Origin: Ideonella sp.
GTDB taxonomy: Bacteria; Pseudomonadota; Gammaproteobacteria; Burkholderiales; Burkholderiaceae_C
Reading direction: 5' to 3'
NCBI GenBank assembly: GCA_015075165.1
Contig: JABTUY010000004.1
Coordinates: forward strand, 1-64,000
Length of the DNA: 64,000 nt
Position numbers and translations under genes: made by a program. Below are positions 26,446 to 34,488 of the stretch, piece after piece; the stretch's first letter is position 1; each line of letters starts with the position of its first letter. Under the pieces are notes generated by a model. The model was not told the DNA's origin. It saw nothing but the letters and a program-made list of their open reading frames with translations, and made no database searches.

Positions 26446-26578
26446 GCTGCAACGAGCGCCTCGCCTGGGAATCAGGCGGCGAAACGTCGAGCGACCCAGC
26501 CTGGTGGCCTGCTTCACCGTGGGCAGGCGCGCGAACACGAGCGGCGCGTCGGTGCCGACGCGCGCGGCGTCTCGCCGG

Positions 26579-26848
26579 TCGTTCAAATGCAAGGAAACCC
26601 AGGCACTGTTCGAAGGCAAGGCGCCAAGGCGCTTCAAGGCGTTCGCGCGCATCGCGGAGCGCAAGCTGGCGCAGCTTCACGCGGCGCAGTCGCTGGAATT
26701 CCTGCGGTCGCCGCCGGGCAACAGCCTCGAAGCGCTCAAGGGCGATTGAAAGGGGCAGCACAGCATTCCCGTCAACGATCAATGGCGGGTTTGCTTCGTC
26801 TGGACGGCGGTCGGCCCGAGAGATGTCGAGATTGTCGATTACCACTGA
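26579..26848 (+). pseudogene. HigB-type toxin, inactivated by in-frame TGA
   Basis: The frame SFKCKETQALFEGKAPRRFK through EFLRSPPGNSLEALKGD matches HigB/RelE-type mRNA interferases. A TGA follows (26747-26749), and the same frame continues as KGQHSIPVNDQWRVCFVW to VEIVDYH and the normal stop. Family members usually have Arg (CGA) where TGA stands, so a single transition explains it. The usual start Met is also not visible: SFKCK is preceded by AASRR without an initiation signal. The antitoxin 11 bp downstream is intact. Confidence 0.8.
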
Positions 26849-26858
26849 AGGTGCACGA

Positions 26859-27167
26859 ATGAATCAACCTGTCGATCGCATGCGGCCGGTGCATCCCGGT
26901 GAGGTGCTGCGCGAGGACTTCCTGGCGCCGCTCGGTTTGAGCGTCAATGCGCTGGCCGTGGCGCTGGACGTTCCGGCGACGCGCATTCACGAGATCGTCA
27001 AGCAGCGCCGCGGGGTCACGGCCGACACGGCAGCCCGCCAGGCGAAGCACTTCGGGGGCGACGCGGCATCCTGGCTCGTGCTGCAGGCCAACTACGACTT
27101 GAAGACGCTGTCCACGCGCAAGGCCATCGAGCGCAAGGTGCGTACGCGCGAGCCCTTGGCTGCGTAG
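26859..27167 (+). CDS. higA: HigA-type antitoxin (XRE/HTH)
   Basis: 102 residues with a helix-turn-helix of the HigA/VapI type: HPGEVLREDFLAPLGLSVNA, LAVALDVPATRIHEIVKQRR, and the conserved TADTAARQAKHFG...LQANYDL ending. It would repress its own operon and neutralise HigB. Since the higB just upstream carries a nonsense codon, this is an orphan antitoxin that may still act as a repressor or against related toxins. Confidence 0.88.
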   Translation: MNQPVDRMRPVHPGEVLREDFLAPLGLSVNALAVALDVPATRIHEIVKQRRGVTADTAARQAKHFGGDAASWLVLQANYDLKTLSTRKAIERKVRTREPLAA

Positions 27168-27391
27168 CGGGTCATCCTTGAGGTGATTCGGTCAGGCCGC
27201 ATCGAAGCAGCTTCTGCGTGCAACGCAGGGTGAACATGGTAGCGGCTGCAGGGCCAGAAGCGAAGGCCGGGGATGCTGTCGGCCGCGGAGGCCGAAACCG
27301 TCAGGCGGTGGTCGATCGCCTCCAGAACGTCGGCGTCTGCCTGCGCTCGTCTGATGAACGGCCTGCTGCGCGGAGGAGCCACGCCGCAGCC

Positions 27392-27601
27392 TCAGCCGGT
27401 TGCCTTGCGAGCGCGGGGCTTCTTCGCAACGCGGGACCAGAGCTTGGCGAAGTACGCGGCATCGGCCTCGCCCGTGACGCGCGACATGGTGCCGGCCAGC
27501 AGCGGCGAACGCAGTTGCAGCCGATCCTGGTCGCGCCGGATCAGTTCACGCACATACTCGCTGGACGTGCCGTAGCCGCCGGATGCGACTTGGCGCTCGA
27601 C
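27392..27601 (-). pseudogene. ParD-type antitoxin remnant (5' truncated)
   Basis: The minus-strand frame VERQVASGGYGTSSEYVREL, IRRDQDRLQLRS..., to WSRVAKKPRARKATG is the C-terminal three quarters of a CopG/ParD-like antitoxin. The start segment with the first beta strand (usually MxxMNISLPDxLK) is absent, and an in-frame TGA sits just upstream of the preserved part. No ParE gene follows. It is a stump of a third toxin-antitoxin locus within 2 kb. Confidence 0.72.
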
Positions 27602-27707
27602 GGCGGGTCAGGCCAGTACTGAAGCGCCGGCATCGCCGCGGCGGCATGTTTCGCCGCACGCGACAAGACCGGCGCCGGTGGCGGCGTGGCCCTGGGGTCT
27701 GCGCGCC

Positions 27708-28013
27708 TTACGCGTCGCCGCGCTGCACGAGGCCGCCGGCCATGCGCGCTTCGCTGCTGACTTCGGCGCGAGTCTTCATCGACTCGGCCACCGGCAGTTG
27801 GGCGATGGCGTCGCCACGGGTGATCCGGTCGGCCGCGAGCGCGGCGGCGGTGCCGGCGCGCACTTGCTCGCGCGAGGCGCTGACGCCGTGCGGCACGCCG
27901 GCGGCGGCCTTGATCTCGCCGCGCAGTTCGCCCAGGGTGGTTGCCTGCGCGAATGCGCCCAGCGAGGAAGCGCCGAGAACGGCCAGCACGATCAGGTTGC
28001 GTTGAATGGACAT
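27708..28013 (-). CDS. Exported DUF4148-like small protein
   Basis: 101 residues from the ATG at 28013, preceded by AAGGAGT. Clear signal peptide (MSIQRNLIVLAVLGASSLGA, cleavage near AFA-Q). The mature part (LTRGDAI-like RITRGDAIAQLPVAESMKTR) matches the short periplasmic DUF4148 proteins common in Burkholderiales. Function unknown; several paralogues per genome are usual. Monocistronic as far as can be seen. Confidence 0.75.
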   Translation of the reverse strand: MSIQRNLIVLAVLGASSLGAFAQATTLGELRGEIKAAAGVPHGVSASREQVRAGTAAALAADRITRGDAIAQLPVAESMKTRAEVSSEARMAGGLVQRGDA

Positions 28014-28312
28014 GATGGACTCCTTGCGGTTTTGGAAACAGGTGGATGGATCGGACGACTGGTTTGGCTGCGGCGTGGTGCTCACGCGAGCTGCAACCCA
28101 ATACGCCGGCGGCCGCGAACCGGATGCAGCGCCTGGCTCGGTGTCGACCGATGCCCGGTGCGTCGACTCCGGTTCGCCTCGTCGTCGTGAAGGTGATCTT
28201 GCTCAGCGCGCATGGCGCGCCCATTTCGACGCGGCGAGGCGGCCGTTGCAGCTGAAACGGGTAGCGCTGTAAGGCCCGCGCCGGGTGATGCACGCCCCTC
28301 GGGCGCCTGGCC
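28014..28312. other. Intergenic region upstream of the DUF4148 gene
   Basis: About 300 bp between the DUF4148 start and the response regulator stop, both on minus. It should hold the DUF4148 promoter. I see no RNA gene, repeat or convincing open frame in it. Confidence 0.4.
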
Positions 28313-28987
28313 CTAGCTTGCCGATCCGCCGCCGACCAGACCCTCTTCCAATCCGTAGCGGATCAGCGCCGCCGTCGACGCCAGGCCCAGCTTGTCCTGG
28401 ATGTGACGCTTGTGCGTGCTGACGGTCTTGATCGACAGATGCAGCTCGGTTGCGATGTCGGACAGCCGCTGTCCGGCGCAGAGTCGGCGCAGCACGTCGA
28501 TCTCGCGGTTCGACAGTGCCGCGTGCCGTGGTGCGGACTGCGCTCCGTTGAGCTGCCCGATCATCCGCTCCGCGAGGCTGGTGGTCACGTACGCACCGCC
28601 GCCGGCGACCTTGGTCACCGCATTGACCAGTTCGGCCGGTGCACGGTCCTTGGTCACGTAGCCGTGGGCGCCGGCCTGGAACGCGCGCATCGCGTACTGC
28701 TCTTCCGCGTGCATCGACAACACCAGCACGCGCAGCGCCGGAAACTCGCCGTGCAGGCGCCGGATCAACTCGAGCCCGCCCATGCCGGGCATCGACAGGT
28801 CGACGATCGCCACGCCGGCGTCGTGGCGGCGCAGCCATTCGAGTGCCTGCAGGCCGCTGGCGGCCTCGGCAACCTGCCAGCCGCGGCCGATGCCCTCGAG
28901 AATGCGCACCAGTCCTTCGCGCACGATGGCGTGATCGTCGACGATCAGGATGCGCAGCGCCGCGGCTTCGTCCACGCTTGGCCTCAT
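28313..28987 (-). CDS. NarL/FixJ-family response regulator
   Basis: 224 residues. Receiver domain (about 10-130): ILIVDDHAIVREGL, phospho-acceptor in AIVDLSMPGMGG, Thr/Lys switch in VLSMHAEEQYA and YVTKDRAPAE. LuxR-type HTH (about 155-215): LSNREIDVLRRLCAGQRLSD, SIKTVSTHKRHIQDKLGL. Its start overlaps the kinase stop by 4 bp, so it is the cognate partner of the sensor kinase. The operon has a perfect Fnr-type box upstream, suggesting induction at low oxygen or NO. Target genes unknown. Confidence 0.93.
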   Translation of the reverse strand: MRPSVDEAAALRILIVDDHAIVREGLVRILEGIGRGWQVAEAASGLQALEWLRRHDAGVAIVDLSMPGMGGLELIRRLHGEFPALRVLVLSMHAEEQYAMRAFQAGAHGYVTKDRAPAELVNAVTKVAGGGAYVTTSLAERMIGQLNGAQSAPRHAALSNREIDVLRRLCAGQRLSDIATELHLSIKTVSTHKRHIQDKLGLASTAALIRYGLEEGLVGGGSAS

Positions 28988-31110
28988 GCGGTCGCGGGTT
29001 CGGCCACCGGCAGGCGTGCCTGCACCGTGGTGCCCGCGCCGGACGTGCCGTGCACGTCGAGCGTGCCGCCGAGCGCGCGCAGCCGCTCACCGATGCCGAG
29101 CAAGCCGAACGACTCGGGCTTGCGCAGCGCCTGCGCGTCGATGCCGCGGCCGTCGTCGCGGATGCGAAGGCACAGTTCCTGCGCCGAGGTCATCGTGAGA
29201 TGCACCTGCACCGCGCTGGCGTCGGCATGCTTGAGCACGTTGTTGAGCGACTCCTGCGCCACGCGGTACAGGCATGTCGCCACCGGCGGCGAGGCCATGG
29301 CGAAGGCGTCGGCGTCGTCGTCGGCCTGTACCGTGCAGACGATGCCGGTCGTGGCGGCGAACTGGTCACCCAGCGCCTCCAGCGCTGCAACCAGGCCGAG
29401 GTCGTCGAGCATCTGCGGCCGCAGAGCCTTGACGATGCGGCGCGTCGAATCGATCACGCCGTTGGCAAGCTCCTCGGCGCTCGCCAGCGCGCGTGCCGCG
29501 CCGCGTGGGTCGCGCCCGAGCTGGCCCGCTGCGGCGCTGAGATTGATCACGATCGCCGCCAGCGGCTGCTGCAGCTCGTCGTGCAGCTCACGTGCGATGC
29601 GCCGGCGTTCGTCTTCCTGCACGCGGTCTTGCTGCGAGACCAGGCGCTGCAAGTCGGCGTTGGTTGCGGCCAGCTCGCGCTCGGCGCGCCGCAGCTCGCT
29701 CAGGTCGCGCAGCATCACGATCAGCGAGCGCTGGCCCTGGAACTCGATGGCGGCGCCGGTGGCCAGCACCACACGTGCACTGCCGTCGGGGCGCTCGAGC
29801 GTGACCTCGCCTGGCCGCTCGCCGATGTGATCGCAGAACTCCGGCGGCGCGCGGCCGATGAGCGCGTGCTCGTCGACGCCGAACAGCTCCTGCGCGGCCT
29901 CGTTGGCGAAGACGATGCGGCCACCGGTGCGGATCAGCACCGGCTCGGGCAGCCTCACCAGCACGTCGCGAAAGCGCGCTTCGCTGTGCCGCAGCGCGGC
30001 CTGCGTCTTCTTCACCTCGGTGAGGTCGCGCAGGATCGCGGTGTGCAGCGCCTTGCCGTCGACCACGGCCCGCGAGGTGCTCGCCTCGAGTGGGAACTTC
30101 GATCCATCGGCCCTGCGCCCGATCACCTCGCGCGGTGCATGACGTGGGTGGGACGCGGAGCTCGGCTCAACCGCGGCGGCCGGCGCGGCGTCATGCTGTG
30201 CATGCACCGGCTCGGGGATAAGGCGCTCCAGCGAGGTACCAATCAAGTCGTCCGACGGCAGCCCGAACATGCGCGCGGCAGCTGGGTTCGCCATCACGAT
30301 CTGCATGTTGTCGTCCACGGTGAGGATGGCATCGGTGGCGGACTCGAGGATGCCTCGTACCCGAGATTCGCTCGCCGCCAACGCTGCCAGTGCTTGATCG
30401 AGTTCCCCGGTGCGCTGCCGAACGGCGCGCTCGAGCTGGTCTCGCTGGTCGACTTCCAGCTGCCTGGTGCGCAGGCGCACAGCTCGCTCGCGCCGCATCA
30501 ACACCAGGATGGCCAACAGGAAGACCGCGCCGGTGGCCATCGCGGCTGCGGTCTGCCACTCGTTGCGCGCCACCGTGGCCTGGGTCCGGGCTTCGTGCGC
30601 GGCGAGCAGCACCTCGTCTTCCTGCCCCATTCGTTCGAGTACGTCGCGAATTCCCATCGTCAGCTGCTGGGGCTCCTCGCTGTGCGCCATCGCCAGCGCC
30701 GCATCGAGGCCCTGTGATTCGCGCAGCCGCACCGCGTGCGCCAGAGCGGCCACCCTGTCGTCCAGCAGGGCACGCACAGCGGCCAGGTGGGGCGCTCGGT
30801 CCGGGCGCGCAGCCTGCTGCGACTCCAGGGCCCGCATAGCAGCGTCCAGGCGTGCCAGCGCCGAGCGGTGACGCTTCAGCAGCGCCGTCTGCGGTGCCAG
30901 CAGGTAGTCGCGGTGAGAGATCTCGACCTCGCGCAGCGCGCGGTAGACGGCGAAGAACTGCTGCTGCGCATGCCGGGCCTCCCGCGCCACGGTGAGCGTC
31001 GATCGCAGTTCTTCGACCGAATGCCACCGGGCCAGCGCGAGCGCAACGAAGACCAGCAGCGCCACCGCCAGCGCCGCCATGTACTTGCGATCGAACGAGA
31101 AGGCGGTCAC
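28984..31110 (-). CDS. Sensor histidine kinase (CHASE3, two PAS, HisKA_3)
   Basis: 708 residues. TM1 (about 12-30), a CHASE3-type periplasmic helical domain, TM2 (about 188-208), a short coiled coil, PAS1 (SRVRGILESATDAILTVDDN...), PAS2 (SEARFRDVLVRLPEPVLI...), then HisKA_3 with the phospho-His in RIARELHDELQQPLA and the ATPase domain (DDGRGID, GLLGIGERLRALGG). NarX/FixL-like architecture, but no heme motif can be claimed for the PAS domains. It phosphorylates the NarL-type regulator with which it overlaps. Confidence 0.92.
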   Translation of the reverse strand: MTAFSFDRKYMAALAVALLVFVALALARWHSVEELRSTLTVAREARHAQQQFFAVYRALREVEISHRDYLLAPQTALLKRHRSALARLDAAMRALESQQAARPDRAPHLAAVRALLDDRVAALAHAVRLRESQGLDAALAMAHSEEPQQLTMGIRDVLERMGQEDEVLLAAHEARTQATVARNEWQTAAAMATGAVFLLAILVLMRRERAVRLRTRQLEVDQRDQLERAVRQRTGELDQALAALAASESRVRGILESATDAILTVDDNMQIVMANPAAARMFGLPSDDLIGTSLERLIPEPVHAQHDAAPAAAVEPSSASHPRHAPREVIGRRADGSKFPLEASTSRAVVDGKALHTAILRDLTEVKKTQAALRHSEARFRDVLVRLPEPVLIRTGGRIVFANEAAQELFGVDEHALIGRAPPEFCDHIGERPGEVTLERPDGSARVVLATGAAIEFQGQRSLIVMLRDLSELRRAERELAATNADLQRLVSQQDRVQEDERRRIARELHDELQQPLAAIVINLSAAAGQLGRDPRGAARALASAEELANGVIDSTRRIVKALRPQMLDDLGLVAALEALGDQFAATTGIVCTVQADDDADAFAMASPPVATCLYRVAQESLNNVLKHADASAVQVHLTMTSAQELCLRIRDDGRGIDAQALRKPESFGLLGIGERLRALGGTLDVHGTSGAGTTVQARLPVAEPATA

Positions 31111-31174
31111 CGGGTGATCCTACGGCGCGCGGGCGACGGCGGTGCGCGCGGCGCCCACGCACGAATGTCATCGG

Positions 31175-31188
31175 TTGATGCGGATCAA
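31175..31188. promoter_or_regulatory. Perfect Fnr/Dnr box upstream of the sensor kinase
   Basis: TTGATGCGGATCAA matches TTGAT-N4-ATCAA at every defined position. It is 71.5 bp (centre) from the kinase start and lies between the kinase gene and the 3' end of hsp20, so the kinase operon is the only gene it can serve at short range. Confidence 0.8.
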
Positions 31189-31201
31189 GCGATGGCCCGA
31201 C

Positions 31202-31627
31202 TCAACTGATCGACAGACGCTTGGCGGAGGCGGTGGCCTTCTTCGGCAGCTTCAGTTCGAGCACGCCGTTGGCGTACTTGGCGTCGGCCGCGGCCTGGTC
31301 GACATCGCTGTCGAGGGCGAAGCTGCGGCTGGCATAGCCGTAGCGGCGTTCGCGGCGCAGCACGCGGTCGCCCTTCTTCTCTTCCTTGTCCTGTTTGACC
31401 TCGGCGCTGATCGTCACCTGGTTACCGTCGATGCGGACATCGATATCCTCCTTGCGGACGCCGGGGATCTCGGCCTTGACGGCGTAAGCGCCGTCGGACT
31501 CGGCGATGTCGAGCCGGATCTGCGGCGCCTGCTCGCCCGCGCCGCCGCGCCAGGGCCGCCAGAGGTCGCGCAAGGCCGGCGGGAACGGATCGATGTCGAA
31601 CAGTTCGGGAATTCGCAGCTCATTCAT
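31202..31627 (-). CDS. Hsp20-family small heat shock protein
   Basis: 141 residues from the ATG at 31627; an ATG 21 bp upstream (MPKGVHD) is possible. The alpha-crystallin domain spans about 40-135: IRLDIAESDGAYAVKAEIPG, KEDIDVRIDGNQVTISAE, the core YANGVLELKLPKK. The C-terminal tail RLSIS is the IxI-like anchor. It holds unfolding proteins in the cytoplasm. It neighbours the Fnr-family regulator divergently with a degenerate Fnr-like box between them, so it may belong to the low-oxygen stress set. Confidence 0.93.
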   Translation of the reverse strand: MNELRIPELFDIDPFPPALRDLWRPWRGGAGEQAPQIRLDIAESDGAYAVKAEIPGVRKEDIDVRIDGNQVTISAEVKQDKEEKKGDRVLRRERRYGYASRSFALDSDVDQAAADAKYANGVLELKLPKKATASAKRLSIS

Positions 31628-31712
31628 GTCGTGCACTCCTTTGGGCATGGAACTCGGGCGACGCGTTGCCGCAGCCGCCGGGTGAATCGTCGGCCACGCG
31701 CTGCACTGCGTA

Positions 31713-31726
31713 TTGAGCGCACGCAA
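31713..31726. promoter_or_regulatory. Degenerate Fnr-like box between hsp20 and the Fnr-family gene
   Basis: TTGAGCGCACGCAA has the left half TTGA intact and the right half GCAA (one mismatch from TCAA). The centre is 92 bp from the hsp20 start and 143 bp from the regulator start. On its own it is weak; support comes from the similar boxes nearby. Confidence 0.4.
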
Positions 31727-31862
31727 GCGGTCGGGGGCGATCGGAGTTTTCCGATGGGCAACGCGGCGCAGTCCGAGGCCCCGGCGCGCCGCAGGCCGAT
31801 TGCCGCACGAGCAGCAGGCCGCAATGCTGAGCGGCAACGGCAACCCAATGGAGGCTCCGCTC

Positions 31863-32693
31863 ATGGCAACGGCAATGCCTGGCTCCTGTATCGATCTGCG
31901 CCTGCCCGTGCCGGGCGCTTTCGCCCGCTACACCCGCAGGGCCCTGGGCGAACCGGTCGACGGCATCTGCCAGATCGGGTTGGCCGAGTTGGTGGAGCTG
32001 GTTGGCGGCGAGGCCCCGGCGTCCATGGGGGACGAGGTAATGCGCTTTCAGGTGCTGCGCGTGGCGCGGGGTGCCGAGCTGGTGCACGAGGCGGCGCCGG
32101 CGAGCATGCTCTACGTGGTGCGTGCCGGCAGCTTCAAGCGCGTGAAGACTTCCGAAGACGGCTACGAGCACGTGCTGGGCTTTGCGTGGCGCGGCGATGT
32201 CATCGGCTTCGACGCGCTGACGGGCTACCACGCGTTCGCAGCCGTGGCGCTGGAAGACAGCCGCGTCGTGGCGCTGCCGCGCGCTGCGCTGCGCGCGTTG
32301 CGCGTGCGTTGCGAGGCGCTGGACCAAGCGCTGCAGGTGCTGATGGCGCGTCAGGTGGCGCAGGCCGGCGACGTGGCCGAGATGATGGCCGCCGTGGCGG
32401 CCGACGCGCGGCTGGCACGCTTCCTGGTGCTGTTGTCGGCGCGCATGGTCGAGCACGGCCAGTCGTCGCGCCGCATCCTGCTGCGCATGAGCCGGCGCGA
32501 CATCGCCCGGCACCTCGGGCTGGCCCACGAGACGATCAGCCGGTCGCTGCGCGCGTTGAGCGAGGCCGGTTGCCTGCGCGTGGCCGATCGCGATGTCGAG
32601 ATCGTCGACCTGCAGGCGCTTCGCCGCGCGGCGCGCAGCACGCGCGGCTTCGGCGAGGCGGGTGCGCGCCCCGCATGGGCGCGCGCCGCCTGA
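31863..32693 (+). CDS. Crp/Fnr-family transcriptional regulator
   Basis: 276 residues from the ATG at 31863 behind GGAGG. cNMP-type beta barrel (about 65-150; VLRVARGAELVHEA, YVVRAGSFKRVK, VIGFDALTGYHAFAAVALED), dimer helix, and HTH with AHETISRSLRALSEAG, whose E-x2-SR recognition residues are those of FNR and so predict TTGAT-N4-ATCAA. It lacks the N-terminal CxxC...C iron-sulfur motif of FNR (Cys only at about 9, 36 and in the late barrel), so it is closer to FixK/Dnr-type members. It probably regulates the boxes around it. Confidence 0.9.
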   Translation: MATAMPGSCIDLRLPVPGAFARYTRRALGEPVDGICQIGLAELVELVGGEAPASMGDEVMRFQVLRVARGAELVHEAAPASMLYVVRAGSFKRVKTSEDGYEHVLGFAWRGDVIGFDALTGYHAFAAVALEDSRVVALPRAALRALRVRCEALDQALQVLMARQVAQAGDVAEMMAAVAADARLARFLVLLSARMVEHGQSSRRILLRMSRRDIARHLGLAHETISRSLRALSEAGCLRVADRDVEIVDLQALRRAARSTRGFGEAGARPAWARAA

Positions 32694-33400
32694 TGCAGGG
32701 GCTGCTGGAGCCTGTTGCAGCGCCGGCGGGTCGAACGATGAGTTCCCTGGCGAGCGGCGCCGTCGAGCTGTGCGGGCTGCGCGGTGAGTTCGCCTGTCCA
32801 CCGCATGCGAAGGGGTTGGTGGTGCTGTCGCACGGTGGCAGCAGCGGCCACGGCGCGGGTGACGGCCCGCTGGCGCAGGCGCTGCACGGGCAGGGCATGG
32901 CCACGCTGCAACTCGACCTGCTGATGGCGCACGAGGCCACCGATTCGCGCGCCGCATCGGATGTCGCGCAGTGCACGCAGCGCGTCGCCGCTGCGCTCGA
33001 TTGGCTGCACCAGCGCGGGCTGGGCGGGCCCGGCGAGCGCCGGGGCGCGCAACCGGTGGGGTTGTTCGGCGTGGGCATCGCGGCAGTGGCCTCGCTGTGC
33101 GCCGCCACGGCACGGCCCGGCCGCGTGTGCGCGGTGGTGTCGCGCGGCGGCGGTGTCGAGCTGATCGCCGCGGTAGCGCCGGCGCAGCTGCACCCACCGA
33201 CGCTGCTGATCGTCGGCGGTGCCGACCTCGGCGCTCTCGAGCTCAACCGCGAAGCGTTTCGCGCACTGCGCTGCGAGAAGCGGCTCGAGATCGTGCCGGG
33301 GGCGACGCAGGGCTTCGACGAGCCGGGAGCCCTCGATGCCGCGGCGCAGCTCGCCGCGCACTGGTTCGCGTCGCACTGCAAGGTCCGGGTCGGCCCATGA
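32693..33400 (+). CDS. Alpha/beta hydrolase of dienelactone-hydrolase type, probably inactive
   Basis: 235 residues, ATG overlapping the regulator stop (TGATG). The fold is clear: VVLSHGGSSGHG, ATLQLDLLMAHE, VSRGGGVELI, PTLLIVGGAD, PGATQGFDEPGALD. The nucleophile elbow, normally G-x-S-x-G (GAST-G in close relatives as I remember them), is GVGIA, and the catalytic His of PGATH is Gln. Only the Asp region persists. So two of three triad residues are missing and it is probably a binding or regulatory protein. Its stop overlaps the start of repeat copy C. Confidence 0.8.
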   Translation: MQGLLEPVAAPAGRTMSSLASGAVELCGLRGEFACPPHAKGLVVLSHGGSSGHGAGDGPLAQALHGQGMATLQLDLLMAHEATDSRAASDVAQCTQRVAAALDWLHQRGLGGPGERRGAQPVGLFGVGIAAVASLCAATARPGRVCAVVSRGGGVELIAAVAPAQLHPPTLLIVGGADLGALELNREAFRALRCEKRLEIVPGATQGFDEPGALDAAAQLAAHWFASHCKVRVGP

Positions 33401-33458
33401 GCGCGCCGGGCCGCTCCCAAGCGCTCATCCCGAAGCGCGCAGCGCGAAGGGTAGTCCA
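33397..33458 (+). repeat. Gene-junction cassette, copy C
   Basis: A 62-bp unit starting ATGAGCGCGCCGGGCCGC on the upstream stop (ATGA). It encodes MSAPGRSQALIPKRAARR plus three residues, with GAAGGG 7 bp before a GTG whose GTGA contains the unit's own stop. The downstream frame from that GTG (33459) has no recognisable product before the host-attachment-type gene. The gene this unit once served may be lost, or it adds a 63-residue extension to that gene. Confidence 0.78.
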
Positions 33459-33575
33459 GTGAGCGTGCTCAGGCTGTCGGCGCTCGACCCCGAATGGACT
33501 CGCGCATCGATGCGCAGCGCGTGGTCGGCGACTTCATCGTCAGTCCGGGCGGCGCCGCGCGTTGAACCTGGCGCG

Positions 33576-33589
33576 TTGCGCGCGCTCAA
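33576..33589. promoter_or_regulatory. Fnr-like box upstream of the host-attachment-type gene
   Basis: TTGCGCGCGCTCAA has one mismatch from TTGA-N6-TCAA. The centre is 65.5 bp from the ATG at 33648. A -10-like TACAGT (33611-33616) sits about where it should if the box is centred at -41. Confidence 0.5.
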
Positions 33590-33647
33590 CGCACCCGAGC
33601 CGCGCCTGCCTACAGTGGTGGCGGGCCAACCTGGAAGGGCTCGCACG

Positions 33648-34094
33648 ATGGCAACGAAGAGGAACTGGCTGATCGTCGCCAACGCGGCACGGGCGCGCGT
33701 GCTCGAGGAGACTGCCGAACCCGGCGCCTATCGCCAGCTCCTCGATCTGGTGCATCCGCAAAGCCGCATGAAGGGCCACCAGCTCGCCACGCAGCGGCCC
33801 GGGCGTGTCGAGGGCATCGGCCACGGGCTGGGCAACGCGAGCTTCCAGCCGCGCACCGACCCGCGCGAACGCGAGCACGATCGCTTCTCGCGTCAGGTGG
33901 CGCAAGCGCTGAACGACGGCGTGGCGCAGGACCGCTGCGCGGGCTTCACGCTGGTGGCCTCCGACCCCTTTCTCGGGCAGTTGAAATCGCATCTGAACGC
34001 GCAGACGCGCAAGCTGCTGCTGCGCGCGGTGGCCAGTGACCTCACGAACCTGAGCGACGCCGATCTCGTGCGCCGGCTGCGCGGCGTTGCGTAG
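33648..34094 (+). CDS. Host attachment protein-family (PF10116-like)
   Basis: 148 residues from the ATG at 33648 behind GGAAGGG. RNWLIVANAARARVLEE at the N-terminus, KGHQLATQRPGRVEG, and FTLVASDPFLGQLKSHLN...LLRAVASDLTNLSDADL are characteristic of the family named after an Agrobacterium attachment protein. It has a ribonuclease H/eRF1-like fold and unknown biochemistry. In many proteobacteria it sits with stress and low-oxygen genes, as here. A frame extension to a GTG at 33459 exists but crosses the probable promoter. Confidence 0.82.
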   Translation: MATKRNWLIVANAARARVLEETAEPGAYRQLLDLVHPQSRMKGHQLATQRPGRVEGIGHGLGNASFQPRTDPREREHDRFSRQVAQALNDGVAQDRCAGFTLVASDPFLGQLKSHLNAQTRKLLLRAVASDLTNLSDADLVRRLRGVA

Positions 34095-34120
34095 GGCCGG
34101 CAAGCTGGAGGACCGAGCCG

Positions 34121-34360
34121 ATGAAAGCCACCATCACCAGGCACCCGCAGGTCGGCACCCCCGACCCGGACAAGAGCACGTCGCCGATCGTCGGCGAAGA
34201 CGATGTCGAAGTGGAGCCCAATGTGCCCGCAGGAGGCTGCACGTTCAACGGTGCGGACTACCAGCTCGGCGATCTCGTGCTAAGCGGCTCCGAGCTGCTG
34301 CGCTGCGAGGCGCCGGGCGTGTGGGTGCGCGCCGGCGAGATCGGGCCGCACGGGCGGTAG
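34121..34360 (+). CDS. Small conserved-looking protein of unknown function
   Basis: 79 residues, ATG preceded by GGAGGA, 26 bp after the host-attachment-type gene and so probably co-transcribed. The N-terminal half is polar and disordered-looking (PDPDKSTSPIVGEDDVEVE). The C-terminal half has a compact CTFNGADYQLGDLVLSGSEL, LRCEAPGVWVRAGEI with two Cys, like a small beta domain. I do not recognise a family. No signal peptide, so cytoplasmic. Confidence 0.6.
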   Translation: MKATITRHPQVGTPDPDKSTSPIVGEDDVEVEPNVPAGGCTFNGADYQLGDLVLSGSELLRCEAPGVWVRAGEIGPHGR

Positions 34361-34413
34361 CGCCGCCGCACGACGACCTGGGGCGGCGAGCCGTGCCCGC
34401 TGCGTCGCCGATG

Positions 34414-34427
34414 TTGACCCCTCTCAA
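34414..34427. promoter_or_regulatory. Fnr/Dnr box upstream of the DksA/TraR-type gene
   Basis: TTGACCCCTCTCAA matches TTGA-N6-TCAA. The centre is 68.5 bp from the ATG at 34489, with a weak -10-like CACGAT (34449-34454). Confidence 0.6.
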
Positions 34428-34488
34428 CACGCGGCGCCCGGCGGGGGCCACGATGATCGCCAGTGGAATGATCGGAGGCCTTGTCGCC

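Noticed and set aside
26446-26578. Open frames on both strands between tacT and the higB remnant as a possible gene.
   Set aside because: Neither frame has a start with a ribosome site or a recognisable domain. I have a vague memory of similar strings in poorly supported database proteins, which is not evidence.
24575-27700. Genomic island integrated at tRNA-Lys.
   Set aside because: The region after the tRNAs is accessory-like, but I found no integrase gene and no second copy of the tRNA 3' end within the window, so an attachment site cannot be claimed.
31713-31726. Treating this box as certain control of both hsp20 and the Fnr-family gene.
   Set aside because: Its right half deviates from consensus and its distance to either start is outside the range of the other boxes, so it is listed only at low confidence.
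33459-33647. A gene starting at the GTG after junction cassette C.
   Set aside because: The frame runs into the host-attachment-type gene without a family match, and a probable promoter box lies inside it. An alternative frame (MDSRIDAQRVVGDF...) ends at about 33565 and is also unassignable.
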